A DNA stretch of 64,000 nt. It comes from Rhodoblastus sp963828185 (lineage in GTDB: Bacteria > Pseudomonadota > Alphaproteobacteria > Rhizobiales > Beijerinckiaceae). Made by a program: the position numbers and the translations under genes. This document shows, piece after piece, positions 54,596 through 63,562 of this stretch. How positions within the stretch are numbered: the first letter of the stretch is position 1; each line of letters starts with the position of its first letter. The stretch covers positions 160,223 through 224,222 of the forward strand of contig CAWHDV010000012.1 in NCBI GenBank assembly GCA_963828185.1, read 5' to 3'. The notes beneath the pieces are model-generated. The model was not told where the DNA came from and searched no databases. It saw only the letters and a program-made list of their open reading frames with translations.

Positions 54596-55560
54596 AACGC
54601 TGGCTGCCGCCCGAACAGATTCTCCGCCTCGCCGCCGATCCGGCGCATTGCACGCGAACCGACGCCGCTTTTGCCGTCGATCCGCGCCGGCCTTTCGTGC
54701 CCGAAACCCATACGCAGCTCTATTACACGCCGGTCTATGCGTCGCTGCATTTCGAGCATCGCCTGCGCTACAATCAATTGTCCGGCCTGCGCATCAACGA
54801 ATATGTGATGATGCTGGAAAGCGACCTGATCGATGGCGTCCTGCCGCCCCTGCGCAAGCTGCCGAAGATCGCGCGACAGCCGCATCTGGTTGAAGCGATC
54901 GACAAGATGATCGAGGAGGAGCGGCGGCATTTTGGCATGTTCGCCGCGCTCAATCGCGCCGCTCGCCCCGATCTCTATCCGCCGGGCCGTGGTCGGCTGT
55001 TTTCTCGCCTGCCGCCTGCGACGCGGGCCATGTTCAAGATTTCGGCCCTGCTCGTCGCGCATCTGTCGTTTCCGCTCTGGTACATGATGGCGCTGGAGGA
55101 ATCCTCGATGGCGCTCGCCCGCGACATGGCCGCCCATCCCGAGACGGAAACGCTGGGCCAGCTCGATCCGGCGTTTTTGGGCGCGCACCAGGAGCATATG
55201 AAGGACGAGGCGCGCCACCTGCACATCGATGGCGCGCTGATTGATCTGTGCATCGCCGCCGGCGGGCCAATGCGCCGCGCCCTCAACGCCCACCTGTTCA
55301 AGTCGATGCTGGGCGGCGTGGTGACGCCGACGCGCGGCGGATCGGGGGTCAAGGTCATCCGCCAATTGGTCCGCGACATGCCGGAACTCAAGTCCCGCGA
55401 GGAGGAAATGATCCAGGCGGTTCTCGCGCTGAAGGACAATGAGGCGTTCCAAAAAAGCCTGTTCAACCGCGCGATCATGCCGACGACGTTTCGCCTGTTC
55501 AATTCCAGCGCCGAACTTGCCTCTCTCGGCGAAAGGATGGTCGGCTATGACCGTCGCTGA
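54592..55560 (+). CDS. AurF-like diiron oxygenase
   Basis: 322 residues. Ferritin-like four-helix pattern with metal ligands in 'IDKMIEEERRHFGMFAAL' and 'GAHQEHMKDEARHLHIDGAL' (E-x2-H pairs), plus an earlier Glu in 'INEYVMMLESDLIDG'. This fits the AurF/diiron N-oxygenase family, members of which oxidise amines or C-H bonds. In this cluster it is an oxidative tailoring enzyme. It overlaps the next gene by 14 bases. Confidence 0.82.
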   Translation: MKRWLPPEQILRLAADPAHCTRTDAAFAVDPRRPFVPETHTQLYYTPVYASLHFEHRLRYNQLSGLRINEYVMMLESDLIDGVLPPLRKLPKIARQPHLVEAIDKMIEEERRHFGMFAALNRAARPDLYPPGRGRLFSRLPPATRAMFKISALLVAHLSFPLWYMMALEESSMALARDMAAHPETETLGQLDPAFLGAHQEHMKDEARHLHIDGALIDLCIAAGGPMRRALNAHLFKSMLGGVVTPTRGGSGVKVIRQLVRDMPELKSREEEMIQAVLALKDNEAFQKSLFNRAIMPTTFRLFNSSAELASLGERMVGYDRR

Positions 55561-56221
55561 AAGCGCCGTAGCTCCGGAAAAGCCGAGCGCCTTTTCGCTC
55601 TGGCTCAATGGCTTGCCATTCCTCATGGTCCTGTGCGGACTCGGGATCGCCGTCGGCGCTTCCGGCGGCGCCGCCGGCCGGGTGACGTTCTTCGCTCTCT
55701 GGATATATCTGGCGCCGCCGTTTTTCGCGCGGCTGTTGCTGGCGCGCTTCGGCAGGCCGGAGGGACGCCTGACACAGGAGATGCCCGCCTATCGGGTCTG
55801 GTGGGCGCTGACGCAATTGCAGATGATCTTCAACCGCCTGCCGGCGCTGGAGGAGACGCTGCGCCTTGTCCCGGGCCTTTATGCCCTGTGGATTTTTCTG
55901 TGGGGCGGAAGGCTCAGCCCCTTCGCCTACGTTGCGCCGGGCGTAAAAATCATCGATCGCCCGCTGGTCGACATCGGACGCGGCGCCGTCCTGGGCTTTT
56001 CCGCCCGGCTTGCGGGGCATATCGCCTCGCGCGATATAGACGGCCGCTGGTTCGTCGTGGTCGCGCCCTGCGTCGTCGAGGACGACGCCGTTCTCGGCGG
56101 AGAATCCGCCATGGCTCCGGGAACGCGGCTGCGCGCGGCAAGCGTCCTGCCTTATGGCCGCAAAATTGGCATCTTCGGGCAATGGCCGCGCCAGGCCAAA
56201 GACGAGGAGCCGCAATCATGA
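55547..56221 (+). CDS. Membrane protein with a hexapeptide-repeat-like domain
   Basis: 224 residues from ATG 55547, inside the end of the AurF-like gene. Two N-terminal membrane helices ('LPFLMVLCGLGIAVGAS', 'VTFFALWIYLAPPFFARLLL') are followed by a cytosolic domain with short beta-rung periodicity ('VAPGVKIIDRPLVDIGRGAVLGFSA' region, 'VVEDDAVLGGESAMAPGTRL'), as in left-handed beta-helix acyltransferases. An acyltransferase role is inferred, not shown. Confidence 0.62.
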   Translation: MTVAESAVAPEKPSAFSLWLNGLPFLMVLCGLGIAVGASGGAAGRVTFFALWIYLAPPFFARLLLARFGRPEGRLTQEMPAYRVWWALTQLQMIFNRLPALEETLRLVPGLYALWIFLWGGRLSPFAYVAPGVKIIDRPLVDIGRGAVLGFSARLAGHIASRDIDGRWFVVVAPCVVEDDAVLGGESAMAPGTRLRAASVLPYGRKIGIFGQWPRQAKDEEPQS

Positions 56222-57162
56222 CCGCGACTTCCGCCGACATCCGTCGCATTCCCTGGCGCGCCAACCTGCTGATCGCCTTTGCAGCGATCGGCGTCTGTAT
56301 CCTTTGCCTGTGGACGGCCGCCCACGCATCATCCTGGCTGGTCGTCGCGGTAGCGGCTCTTGTCTTTTCCTTCGTCAACAACACGATTTTCGCCTTGCAC
56401 CACGAGGCCGTGCATGGCGTCTTCCATCCAGACCGGCGCATCAACGACGCAGCGGGCGCCGTCTTCGCGGCGTTTTTCCCGACCATCTTTTCGATCCAAC
56501 GCATTAGTCACCTGGGCCACCACCGCCGCAACCGAACCGATGTCGAGCTTTACGACTGCTACCTGCCAGGTCAGTCCTGGCTGCTGAAGACCTATTGGAT
56601 CTATTGCCTGCTGACCGGTTTCTACTGGGCGATCATCCCCGTCGCCGGCCTGCTCTATGTGCTCTGCCCCTTTGCTTTTCGCGCCGCCTGGTTCCAGCGC
56701 GGCCCGGCGCGCTGGTGGGGGTTCGCGCCTTTCGTCGCCGACATCGCGAGCGCGCCGATTCCCCGCGTGTGGATGGAAGGCGTTTTCTCGCTCGCCGCGC
56801 AGGTCCTGCTTTTCTGGGCGCTCGGCCTGCATTTCTGGTCGTGGCTCGCCTGTTATTGGGCCTTTGGCCTCAACTGGTCGTCAGTGCAATATGCCGATCA
56901 CGCCGGCGCCCCGCGCGATGTCATGGAGGGCGCCTGGAACTTGCGCTTCTGGCCGATCTCGCAGGCCTTGTTCCTCAATTACAATTTCCACCTCGCGCAT
57001 CATCGCGCGCCTGATGTCCCGTGGATTTACCTGCCGCGGCTCGTCCAGCCGGGCGACGCCAACCCGTCGTTCTGGCCGATCTATTTCCGGCTCTGGCTCG
57101 GCGCGCGACCCGCGCCGCCGGGCCCCGGACCCGAACCGCTTCCCGATCATTTCAGCGCCTGA
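56218..57162 (+). CDS. Membrane fatty-acid desaturase/hydroxylase
   Basis: 314 residues from ATG 56218 (ATGA overlap). Three histidine boxes: 'ALHHEAVHGVFHPD', 'ISHLGHHRRNRTD' and 'YNFHLAHHRAPDVPW', with four to five membrane helices between them. This is the membrane diiron desaturase family, which inserts a double bond or hydroxyl in an acyl chain or carotenoid-like substrate. A long frame from 55633 in the same register is not the start. Confidence 0.9.
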   Translation: MTATSADIRRIPWRANLLIAFAAIGVCILCLWTAAHASSWLVVAVAALVFSFVNNTIFALHHEAVHGVFHPDRRINDAAGAVFAAFFPTIFSIQRISHLGHHRRNRTDVELYDCYLPGQSWLLKTYWIYCLLTGFYWAIIPVAGLLYVLCPFAFRAAWFQRGPARWWGFAPFVADIASAPIPRVWMEGVFSLAAQVLLFWALGLHFWSWLACYWAFGLNWSSVQYADHAGAPRDVMEGAWNLRFWPISQALFLNYNFHLAHHRAPDVPWIYLPRLVQPGDANPSFWPIYFRLWLGARPAPPGPGPEPLPDHFSA

Positions 57163-57187
57163 ACCCAGCTCGGAAAGGAAATTGATC

Positions 57188-57787
57188 ATGTCCAGAATTG
57201 CTATCGCCTTGTGCCTGTCCCTGATGTTTGCAGCGCCAGCCTTCGCGCAGGCGGCGGGAACGCCCGCCGATCACGACGCGCTGCGCAAGCTGAAGGCCGA
57301 GGCCACGGCGGCTGTCAATGCGCGCGACTATCCGGCGCTGGAAAAACTGCTGCATCACCCCTTCATGGCGACGGTCGAGACCCAGGCCAGTTTCGACGAT
57401 TTCGGCAAGCTGAAGGATTATTTCGAGAGCCTGTTCACCCGCAACTCGCTGCGGATCAAGGACATGGCGGTTTCGGCGCAAGCGGACGACCTTTCCCAGA
57501 TCTACACTGGCACGTTCGCCGTGACCAAGGGCGGCACAAAAGAGCGATACGTCATGGCCGATGGCCGCAGTTTTAACCTGAATGGTCGCTGGACCGCCGT
57601 CTCGATCAAGGAAAACGGCGAGTGGAAATTGCTGGCCATTCATTCCGGCGTCGATTTTCTCGATAATCCGGTGTTAATGGCGGTCGAGAAAAGCTCGACG
57701 TGGTTCGGTTTCGGCGGGTTGGGCCTTGGCGCGCTGCTCGGCTTCGGCGCCGGCTGGTTCATCAGGAAGCCACGCGCAATCGCCTGA
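57188..57787 (+). CDS. Exported SnoaL/DUF4440-like protein with C-terminal membrane helix
   Basis: 199 residues. Signal peptide 'IAIALCLSLMFAAPAFAQAA' with an AQA cleavage site, a cone-like domain (~25-150; 'LRKLKAEATAAVNARDYPAL', 'VMADGRSFNLNGRWTAVSIK') and a C-terminal helix ('FGGLGLGALLGFGAGWFI') with a basic tail. SnoaL-type folds act as isomerases, cyclases or binding domains. Last rightward gene of the cluster; it overlaps the convergent PAP2 gene by 26 bases. Confidence 0.75.
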   Translation: MSRIAIALCLSLMFAAPAFAQAAGTPADHDALRKLKAEATAAVNARDYPALEKLLHHPFMATVETQASFDDFGKLKDYFESLFTRNSLRIKDMAVSAQADDLSQIYTGTFAVTKGGTKERYVMADGRSFNLNGRWTAVSIKENGEWKLLAIHSGVDFLDNPVLMAVEKSSTWFGFGGLGLGALLGFGAGWFIRKPRAIA

Positions 57788-58427
57788 CGCCGCTGGCGAA
57801 CGGCGCCATGCGACGCACGGCGATGGCCAGCCCGAAGCCGGAAAGGACATCGAGCAGATGATGCTGATGCACCAATATCGTTGACGCCGCCATGATCGCC
57901 AACCAAAGCCGATAGGTCATCGTGATGAATGGCGGCGACCGCTCGCCGCAGGCGAGCAGGATCAGCGCGCCGAAAACCACATGCAGCGACGGCGCCAGAT
58001 TATAGACGGTGTCGACCGCCCCCACATCGCTCAGGATGTGGCCGTTGAAACCGGCGACCAGGGTCGGCGCAAAACCGCAGCGCGTCGGCGCCAGAATGAA
58101 GAATGCGCCAGCGATCAATAGAGCCAACGTCGACTGCCGCGACAGGACGGCGATCTCCTCCGCGCGCAAATGCGCCAGCGGCAGCAAGAACAGTGGAAAC
58201 AGGGACAGATAAGGCCAGACCATCCATGCGACGAGCGGAATGTCCTTCTCCCAATCGAAATACAGGCCGATCGACCTTTTTTCCGGCGCGGCGATCCAGC
58301 CCGTGCCGAAATAGACCGGGAAGAACAGGAGGTAGAACATCCCCATGAATTTCAGAAAGGCGATCCAACGTGCAGAATCGGGCCAGGAGGCTTCCCGGCG
58401 CGCAGGTTGAAGCAATTGACAGCTCAT
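57762..58427 (-). CDS. PAP2-type phosphatase
   Basis: 221 residues, six hydrophobic helices. PAP2 motifs 'YNLAPSLHVVFGALILLAC' and 'STILVHQHHLLDVLSGFGLA' contain the active-site Ser-x-His and the downstream His-Asp. Such enzymes remove phosphate or swap headgroups on lipid phosphates (membrane side). It overlaps the P450 gene (ATGA). Confidence 0.85.
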   Translation of the reverse strand: MSCQLLQPARREASWPDSARWIAFLKFMGMFYLLFFPVYFGTGWIAAPEKRSIGLYFDWEKDIPLVAWMVWPYLSLFPLFLLPLAHLRAEEIAVLSRQSTLALLIAGAFFILAPTRCGFAPTLVAGFNGHILSDVGAVDTVYNLAPSLHVVFGALILLACGERSPPFITMTYRLWLAIMAASTILVHQHHLLDVLSGFGLAIAVRRMAPFASGVRRLRVAS

Positions 58428-59827
58428 GACGCCGCTCCCGAGCCTGGATCGCGCGAAAATACGCGCATGCGCAAAGGCGTTTTCGGCTGCAAGGTGATGC
58501 AGAGCCGGAGTTGCACTTGCTCGTTATCGGCTCGCTCGAAGCGGAGATGTTTCAGGAATGTCGCCAGGAGCATCACGGCTTCCTGCATGGCAAAACCCAT
58601 GCCGAGACAGATTCGCGGCCCCGCGCCAAATGGCAGGTAGGCAAAGCGCGGAATGGTCTCTCGACGTCCCGGCAGAAATCTTTCGGGATCGAAACAATCG
58701 GGATCACGCCAAAGACCATGGTGGCGGTGAACCACCCAGGGCGCAATCATGACGACCGTCCCGCGCGGAAACTTCCGTCCGCAAAGCACGTCGTCGGCCA
58801 GCGCGACGCGGCCGATGAGCGGCGCGGGAGGATAAAGGCGCATGGCCTCTTCAATCACCGCCCGCGTCCATACCAGTTTGTCCAGCGTGGCGGATGTGGT
58901 TAGGTCGCCGTCCCAAACCGCGTCGATTTCCGCCTCGACAATGGCGCGCGTCGCCGGCGCTTGCGAGAGGAGGAAGATCGCCCATGTCAGGGCGACCACC
59001 ACGGTGTCCGATCCCGCGCCGAGCAAGGTCGAGACATTGTCCTTGATTTCCCGGGCTCCGAGCGCATCGCCCGCCTCCGTTCGAACCGTCAGCAACGCGG
59101 CGACGACATCGAGGCCCGGGTCGCCACCTGCCGACCGAGACCTGGCGACGATGCGGCTTGCCCGCCGCCGCACGGCCCGTATCGTGCGCAAGCCGAAAAT
59201 CTGATGCAGCCGCGGCCACCAAACCGGCAGACCCAGGAGATCGCCGATCGCCACTTGTCCATTGGCTTCGGCAAAAAGCCGGACGCTTGACGCAATGTCG
59301 CCCGGCGGCTCGTCGAGCTTGCCGCCGAAAATGGTCCGCGACAGGACATCGATCGTCGCCACCGCCATTTCCCGCCCGAGGTCGATCTCGCCGCCCGACG
59401 TCGCCATCCGTTCCACGGCGTCCTCTGCGGCTGCGGACATTTTTGGCGGATACGACTCAAGCGCCTTGGGAGAAAAGAACGGCGCCAGGGCCTTTCGTTG
59501 CTGGCGCCATTGCTCCCCCTCGGCGGTAAACAGACTGCGGCCGGTCGTCCGCAACAGGATGCGCCGTTGCAAATCGTCACGGCCGTAGTTGGCGGCATTA
59601 TCGACAAGCATTCGCTTTATGGCGGCCGGATCCGACACGACCACTCTAACGCCCAGCGGTGTCTTCGAAACCACCATCGGGTCGACGAAATGTTGCCGGC
59701 TCCAGATCGCGAGCGGGTTGAACAGAACCGCGTGCAGCAATTTGGGCAAAGAGAGGGCGTCCGGCGCCGGATCGGGCGCTGGCGGTCGCAATTGATCGCC
59801 TCGAAAAAAAGGCTCCTTCTTCATCAC
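58424..59827 (-). CDS. Cytochrome P450
   Basis: 467 residues. I-helix 'LLGAGSDTVVVALTWAIF', E-x-x-R 'VIEEAMRLYPPAPLIGR' and haem loop 'YLPFGAGPRICLGMGFAM' with the axial Cys are intact. The sequence resembles the CYP4/CYP102-like fatty-acid-oxidising class. It is coupled to the PAP2 gene and converges on the radical-SAM operon, so it may add an oxidation to the same product. Confidence 0.93.
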   Translation of the reverse strand: MMKKEPFFRGDQLRPPAPDPAPDALSLPKLLHAVLFNPLAIWSRQHFVDPMVVSKTPLGVRVVVSDPAAIKRMLVDNAANYGRDDLQRRILLRTTGRSLFTAEGEQWRQQRKALAPFFSPKALESYPPKMSAAAEDAVERMATSGGEIDLGREMAVATIDVLSRTIFGGKLDEPPGDIASSVRLFAEANGQVAIGDLLGLPVWWPRLHQIFGLRTIRAVRRRASRIVARSRSAGGDPGLDVVAALLTVRTEAGDALGAREIKDNVSTLLGAGSDTVVVALTWAIFLLSQAPATRAIVEAEIDAVWDGDLTTSATLDKLVWTRAVIEEAMRLYPPAPLIGRVALADDVLCGRKFPRGTVVMIAPWVVHRHHGLWRDPDCFDPERFLPGRRETIPRFAYLPFGAGPRICLGMGFAMQEAVMLLATFLKHLRFERADNEQVQLRLCITLQPKTPLRMRVFSRDPGSGAAS

Positions 59828-60087
59828 CCGATACCGAACGAGAACTAGAGCGAGACTGCGACAATGGCTCAGCTGTCAGCTTGATTCCAGTCTGAAGATC
59901 AAAAGGCTTTCTGCGACGTTCGGTCAGGAAGGCGCCAGACCTGCAATCCGCGCCATAAAGCGTCCGAGTCCGATCCTGAACGCCCCGCGGGTGTCGACAC
60001 GATTTTTCGCTTGCTGGATGGTTATTGGCATAGATCGCCATGTTGGCGGAAGCTGCGGAGGGAGAGGTTGGCTGCGGAGGAAGAACC
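59828..60087. other. 260-base gap before the recombinase
   Basis: No gene, tRNA or repeat is seen. It would hold the divergent promoters of the P450 and recombinase genes. Confidence 0.4.
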
Positions 60088-60715
60088 ATGTCTACGGCAG
60101 CCGTTCAGCACAGCTTGCGTGAGCCCTGGAACAAGGGCCGCCTCGTCGGCCAAAAAAGACCACTCAAGCCGAAGGACGTGTGGAATATCCGGGTTCGCCT
60201 CCAGATCAAAGCCGGAAAGCGCGACCTCGCGATGTTCAATTTGGCGATCGACAGCAAATTACGCGGGTGTGATCTCGTCCGCCTGAAGATCGAGGACGTC
60301 TACGCGAACGGTCGGGCCCGCGACCGCGCGACGGTTGTTCAGAAAAAAACCTCTCGGCCGGTCCAATTCGAATTGACCGAACAGACCCGGAGGTCGGTCG
60401 AGGAGTGGCTCGCCGTCGTCAAAGGGCATGACGGGCGCTATCTTTTTCCTAGCCGAATTCATGACCAGCCGCACATATCGACGCGCCAGTACGCCAGGAT
60501 CGTGCACTCTTGGGTTCGCAGCGCTGGTTTAGATGAAATCAGCTTATGGCACCCATTCAATGCGGCGAACGAAGGCGGCGCAAATTTACAAGAAGACCGG
60601 AAATTTGAGGGCGGTTCAGCTTCTGCTCGGACACTCGAAGTTGGAGAGCACCGTCCGCTACCTCGGCATCGAGGTGGATGACGCTCTCAGCATTTCGGAG
60701 CAAGTCGAACTGTGA
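60088..60715 (+). pseudogene. Tyrosine recombinase/integrase, frameshifted
   Basis: ATG 60088 follows GGAGG. Frame 1 holds the first catalytic Arg ('DSKLRGCDLVRLKIEDVYAN') and Lys ('VVQKKTSRPVQFELTE'). Frame 2 holds 'YGTHSMRRTKAAQIYKKTG' (H-x-x-R) and 'VQLLLGHSKLESTVRYLGIE' (His and nucleophile Tyr). Removing one A at 60536-60538 gives LDESAYGTHSMRR and a 208-residue enzyme, complete in all catalytic residues. It belongs to a widespread short integrase family of proteobacteria. No att repeats or tRNA are visible. Confidence 0.85.
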
Positions 60716-60912
60716 GGCAGTGTGGCGGCCACGCCTATGGGTGTGGCTGCCGTGAAGATTGCCCGTAACCGCACGTTTCTAAGGCGGCAACGCCGACGGT
60801 CCCTAACGGGCGGAAAGCGGTCTTACGCGGAACGAAAGAGTTTAGGGCTGCGTGCGGCCATTCGCTTCTCGTTACGTTCGAGCGTTCCCGAGTTTCAGAA
60901 AGCGGCCAAAGC
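60716..60912. other. Gap after the recombinase with a hairpin
   Basis: An inverted repeat around 60728-60758 (GTGGCGGCCACGCC...GGTGTGGCTGCC) could end the recombinase transcript. Nothing else is recognised. Confidence 0.4.
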
Positions 60913-61345
60913 CTAGGGAAGCCCCGCCTCGCGAAGCTGGGAGATCAAACGCACGCGCAGGTCCGGATCGCTGGGGTAAGCATTGATGATAAAGGGAGTC
61001 TCGGTGGAGAAATCCCTATGGATTTGCAACAATTTTTCGATCCTCTCCCTCGCCTTCGAGGTGCGGCCCATGGCGATGTCGCTGGCGGCCCCAGTGGTGT
61101 AGCCGGGCCCGAATGTCGGCATGATTTGCGCGCAGAGGGTTTGCGACCTTGCGGCCTCGTCGAAACGATCCAGGGCGTAAAGCGCAATCGCATGAAAATA
61201 GCCGAAGAGGCGCGGCCCAAAACCGAAAGAGAAGGCCTCGACACGGACCTTGCAGAGCTTGGCGACGGTGAAGTGGCCGAACTCGTGGACCACCACCATG
61301 ACGGCGATCAGCACGATAAAGGCGAGTGCGGAACTAGAAATTCAT
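60913..61345 (-). pseudogene. Chimera: start of RseP-like protease joined to a TPR/cyclase-type C-terminus
   Basis: From ATG 61345 with one extra A removed (61338-61340), the reading is a site-2 protease N-terminus with its zinc motif: 'MVVVHEFGHFTVAKLCKVRV' and 'EAFSFGFGPRLFG'. At ~61200 it changes abruptly to 'YFHAIALYALDRFDEAARSQ' and ends 'DPDLRVRLISQLREAGLP' at 60913, a TPR C-terminus of a kind common in rhizobial adenylate-cyclase-like proteins. RseP has no such domain. Together with dxr upstream (dxr-rseP is a usual bacterial order) this points to a join between two different DNAs at ~61200. Confidence 0.75.
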
Positions 61346-61377
61346 GCATAGATTTGCGGTGATTCCTTCAGTAAAAC

Positions 61378-61411
61378 AGGGGTCAGGGATCAGCGGTCAG
61401 GGATCAGAAAC
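61378..61411. repeat. Short direct repeat GGTCAGGGATCAG
   Basis: Two copies, 61382-61394 and 61396-61408, lie in the gap between dxr and the RseP fragment. This type of GGTCAGGGATCAG repeat is common between genes of Acidobacteriota (from memory, not checked), which supports a foreign origin of this segment. Confidence 0.6.
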
Positions 61412-61425
61412 CCGGCCCATAACCT

Positions 61426-62583
61426 CTATTGTTCCATGAGTGCAGTTGCTGTTTCGCGCGCCTTACGGTCCGCGGCAAGCACTTCCGCAATGGTGGCCGG
61501 ATGCGCCTCGGGCGTGGCTGCGAGCACCCTTTCAATTGTACGCGGGATTCCCATGAAAGGAATGCGGCGAGCCAGGAAGGCTTCGACCGCAACCTCGTCG
61601 GCGGCGTTGAGGGCGATACAGTGCGCGCCGCCTTTTTCCGCGGCTGCAAAGGCCAGGCGCAGGCATGGGAAACGCTCCAGATCGGGCTGCTCGAAGTCCA
61701 GATGGCTCAAGGTGGCCAGATCGAAGGTCAGCGTCGAGCGAGGCCGCTCCGGCCAGGCCAGCGCATAGAGAATGGGCAGGCGCATGTCGGTGACGGAGAT
61801 TTGCGCCAGGATGGAGCCGTCCACGTACTCCACTAGCGAGTGGACGGTGGACTGGGGATGGACGATGACGCGCACCTGGCGAGCCATCACGTCGAAGAGG
61901 CGGCAGGCCTCGATGACTTCCAGGCCCTTGTTTAACATCGTCGCCGAGTCGATCGTGATCCTGCGGCCCATCACCCAGGTGGGGTGCTTGAGCGCCTGTT
62001 CGGGAGTGATGGTGGCAAACTCCGCCAGCGGCAGCTTGCGGAATGGCCCGCCGGAGGCTGTCAGCCAGATGGTCTTCACCTCGGCGTGCGTGCCTACGCG
62101 CAGGCACTGATGGACGGCGTTGTGCTCGCTGTCGATGGGCAGGATCGGCACGTTGCGCTCGCGGGCCGCCGCGGTGAGGATTTCGCCGGCGGCGACCATG
62201 CACTCCTTGTTGGCCAGGCCGACGGGCTTTCCGGCTAAAATCGCAGCGTGAGTAGCTTCCAGGCCGGCGACGCCGACGATCGCCGAGACGACAAAGTCCG
62301 CCTCCGGCAGCGTGGAGCAGGCGACGGTGCCCGCGGTACCATAAACGGCCTCGACGCCGCTGACGCCATCCGCTTTGAGCTTGGCGGAGAGTTCGGCGGC
62401 CAGTTCTTCTGTGGCCAGCGAGACCAGACGCGGCTGCCAACGAAGGGCCTGCGTGAAGGCCTCGTCCACGTTGCGCCCGCAGGCCAGCGAAACGACCGAG
62501 TAGCGATTAGGGAACTGCTCGACGATGGATAGTGTGCTCTGGCCGATGGAGCCGGTGGAACCGAGAATGGCGAGTCGTTTCAA
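61426..62583 (-). CDS. dxr: 1-deoxy-D-xylulose-5-phosphate reductoisomerase
   Basis: 385 residues, full length: 'MKRLAILGSTGSIGQSTLSI' NADPH site, 'GLANKECMVAAGEIL', 'ILPIDSEHNAVHQCL' metal and substrate residues, 'LTASGGPFRKLPLAEF' flexible loop and 'TWVMGRRITIDSATMLNKGLE'. It makes MEP for isoprenoids. The sequence style and the neighbouring RseP start look acidobacterial rather than alphaproteobacterial. Because of the join near 61200 it probably does not belong to the nif genome. Confidence 0.96.
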   Translation of the reverse strand: MKRLAILGSTGSIGQSTLSIVEQFPNRYSVVSLACGRNVDEAFTQALRWQPRLVSLATEELAAELSAKLKADGVSGVEAVYGTAGTVACSTLPEADFVVSAIVGVAGLEATHAAILAGKPVGLANKECMVAAGEILTAAARERNVPILPIDSEHNAVHQCLRVGTHAEVKTIWLTASGGPFRKLPLAEFATITPEQALKHPTWVMGRRITIDSATMLNKGLEVIEACRLFDVMARQVRVIVHPQSTVHSLVEYVDGSILAQISVTDMRLPILYALAWPERPRSTLTFDLATLSHLDFEQPDLERFPCLRLAFAAAEKGGAHCIALNAADEVAVEAFLARRIPFMGIPRTIERVLAATPEAHPATIAEVLAADRKARETATALMEQ

Positions 62584-62611
62584 AATGCTTGTTTATTTCC
62601 TCGTACTCTAA

Positions 62612-62950
62612 TTATCGCTCGTGCGCGGCGCCGGCATCGAGGCTCTCGGCGGGATGCTCGGTGAATTGATCGTGCAGAATGACATTGATCAACGACTTAT
62701 GGACCCAGATGCGGCCGTTGTAATCGATCAGGCCGAGTTTGCGAAAGCGATTCATGAAGAAGCTGACGCGGGAGCGGGTGGTGCCGATCATCTCCGCCAG
62801 AGCCTCCTGCGTGATGGGAGGAAGCGGAGCCGGTTCGTTGGACTCGCTGAATTCGGCCATCAGCAGGAGGATTCTGGCCAGCCGCTTCTCGCTGGAGTTG
62901 AAAAGCTGATCGACCAAGTCGGCCTGCGTTCTCATGCTCCGGGCGAGCAA
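62612..62950 (-). CDS. Crp/Fnr-type regulator, C-terminal fragment
   Basis: About 112 residues: 'QADLVDQLFNSSEKRLARIL' and the helix-turn-helix 'TQEALAEMIGTTRSRVSFFM' with 'RFRKLGLIDYNGRIWVHKSL'. This is the C-terminal half of the Crp-like regulators of Acidobacteriota; the sensor domain is missing. A second frame just upstream ('FDESLSLYLGAV') may be the continuation after a shift. It lies 29 bases from dxr, in the same direction. Confidence 0.7.
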   Translation of the reverse strand: MLARSMRTQADLVDQLFNSSEKRLARILLLMAEFSESNEPAPLPPITQEALAEMIGTTRSRVSFFMNRFRKLGLIDYNGRIWVHKSLINVILHDQFTEHPAESLDAGAAHER

Positions 62951-63011
62951 CGGCCCCCAAGTACAGGCTCAAAGATTCATCAAAGCTTAAAATGACAAAA
63001 CAACTTGTCAA

Positions 63012-63160
63012 GCATCTTTGTGCAGATTATTATCATTCGTAACTAAATTGTTACGGATCTATCCCTCAAAAGGAGGTGCGACTTATTCTGTCGCACCCAT
63101 AGGTTATTCTCCTGCTCGGGGTCTGGGGAGTACCCTTTCAATGAAAGTTTCCCTGTTGTC
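63012..63160. other. Gap with perfect 8-bp hairpin
   Basis: GGTGCGAC (63075-63082) pairs with GTCGCACC (63090-63097) across a 7-base loop. No coding sequence is recognised here. Confidence 0.45.
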
Positions 63161-63313
63161 ATGGAAAGGAGATTCGTCCATGTGGACGGCTTCGGGGAGC
63201 CGGGAGATTACGCTTGCATCACCGTTTCGGACACCGGGCAAGGGATGGACGAGGAGACCAGGGAGAGGATATTCGAGCCGTTCTTCACCACGAAAGAGGT
63301 CGGCAAGGGAAGC
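63161..63313 (+). pseudogene. Histidine kinase ATPase fragment
   Basis: 'DYACITVSDTGQGMDEETRE' and 'RIFEPFFTTKEVGKG' are the G1/F boxes of a HATPase domain, typical of kinases from Deltaproteobacteria-like lineages. The next residues should be G-TGLGL but become 'SRWISQTLNC', so the gene is cut after ~50 residues. Both ends are missing. Confidence 0.7.
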
Positions 63314-63448
63314 CGATGGATCTCTCAAACGCTGAATTGCACCCCGAGGCACAAATCCGTGCAAACGGCCTCTGTAATAGACCGGAATGGGTATGGAATC
63401 CAGCAGCTGCTGTTGACCGGCGTCGGATTATGACCCGGCATCGGCACT

Positions 63449-63543
63449 TAATTTGACCCACTCATTTTTACGTACCCACGTAAATCAACATGTTAGAGAT
63501 GCAGATGGGTCACGCTTCGACGCCTATGTGGGTCATAATTGAG
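63449..63543. repeat. Inverted repeats with TGACCCAC cores
   Basis: AATTTGACCCACTC (63450-63463) and GTGGGTCATAATTGAG (63528-63543) are inverted relatives of each other and look like ends of an eroded IS21-like element. No transposase lies between. Confidence 0.35.
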
Positions 63544-63562
63544 ATAGCAAGACGACGAATGA

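Noticed and set aside
60716..60912. tRNA or att site for the recombinase
   Set aside because: No cloverleaf or direct repeat was found on either side of the integrase.
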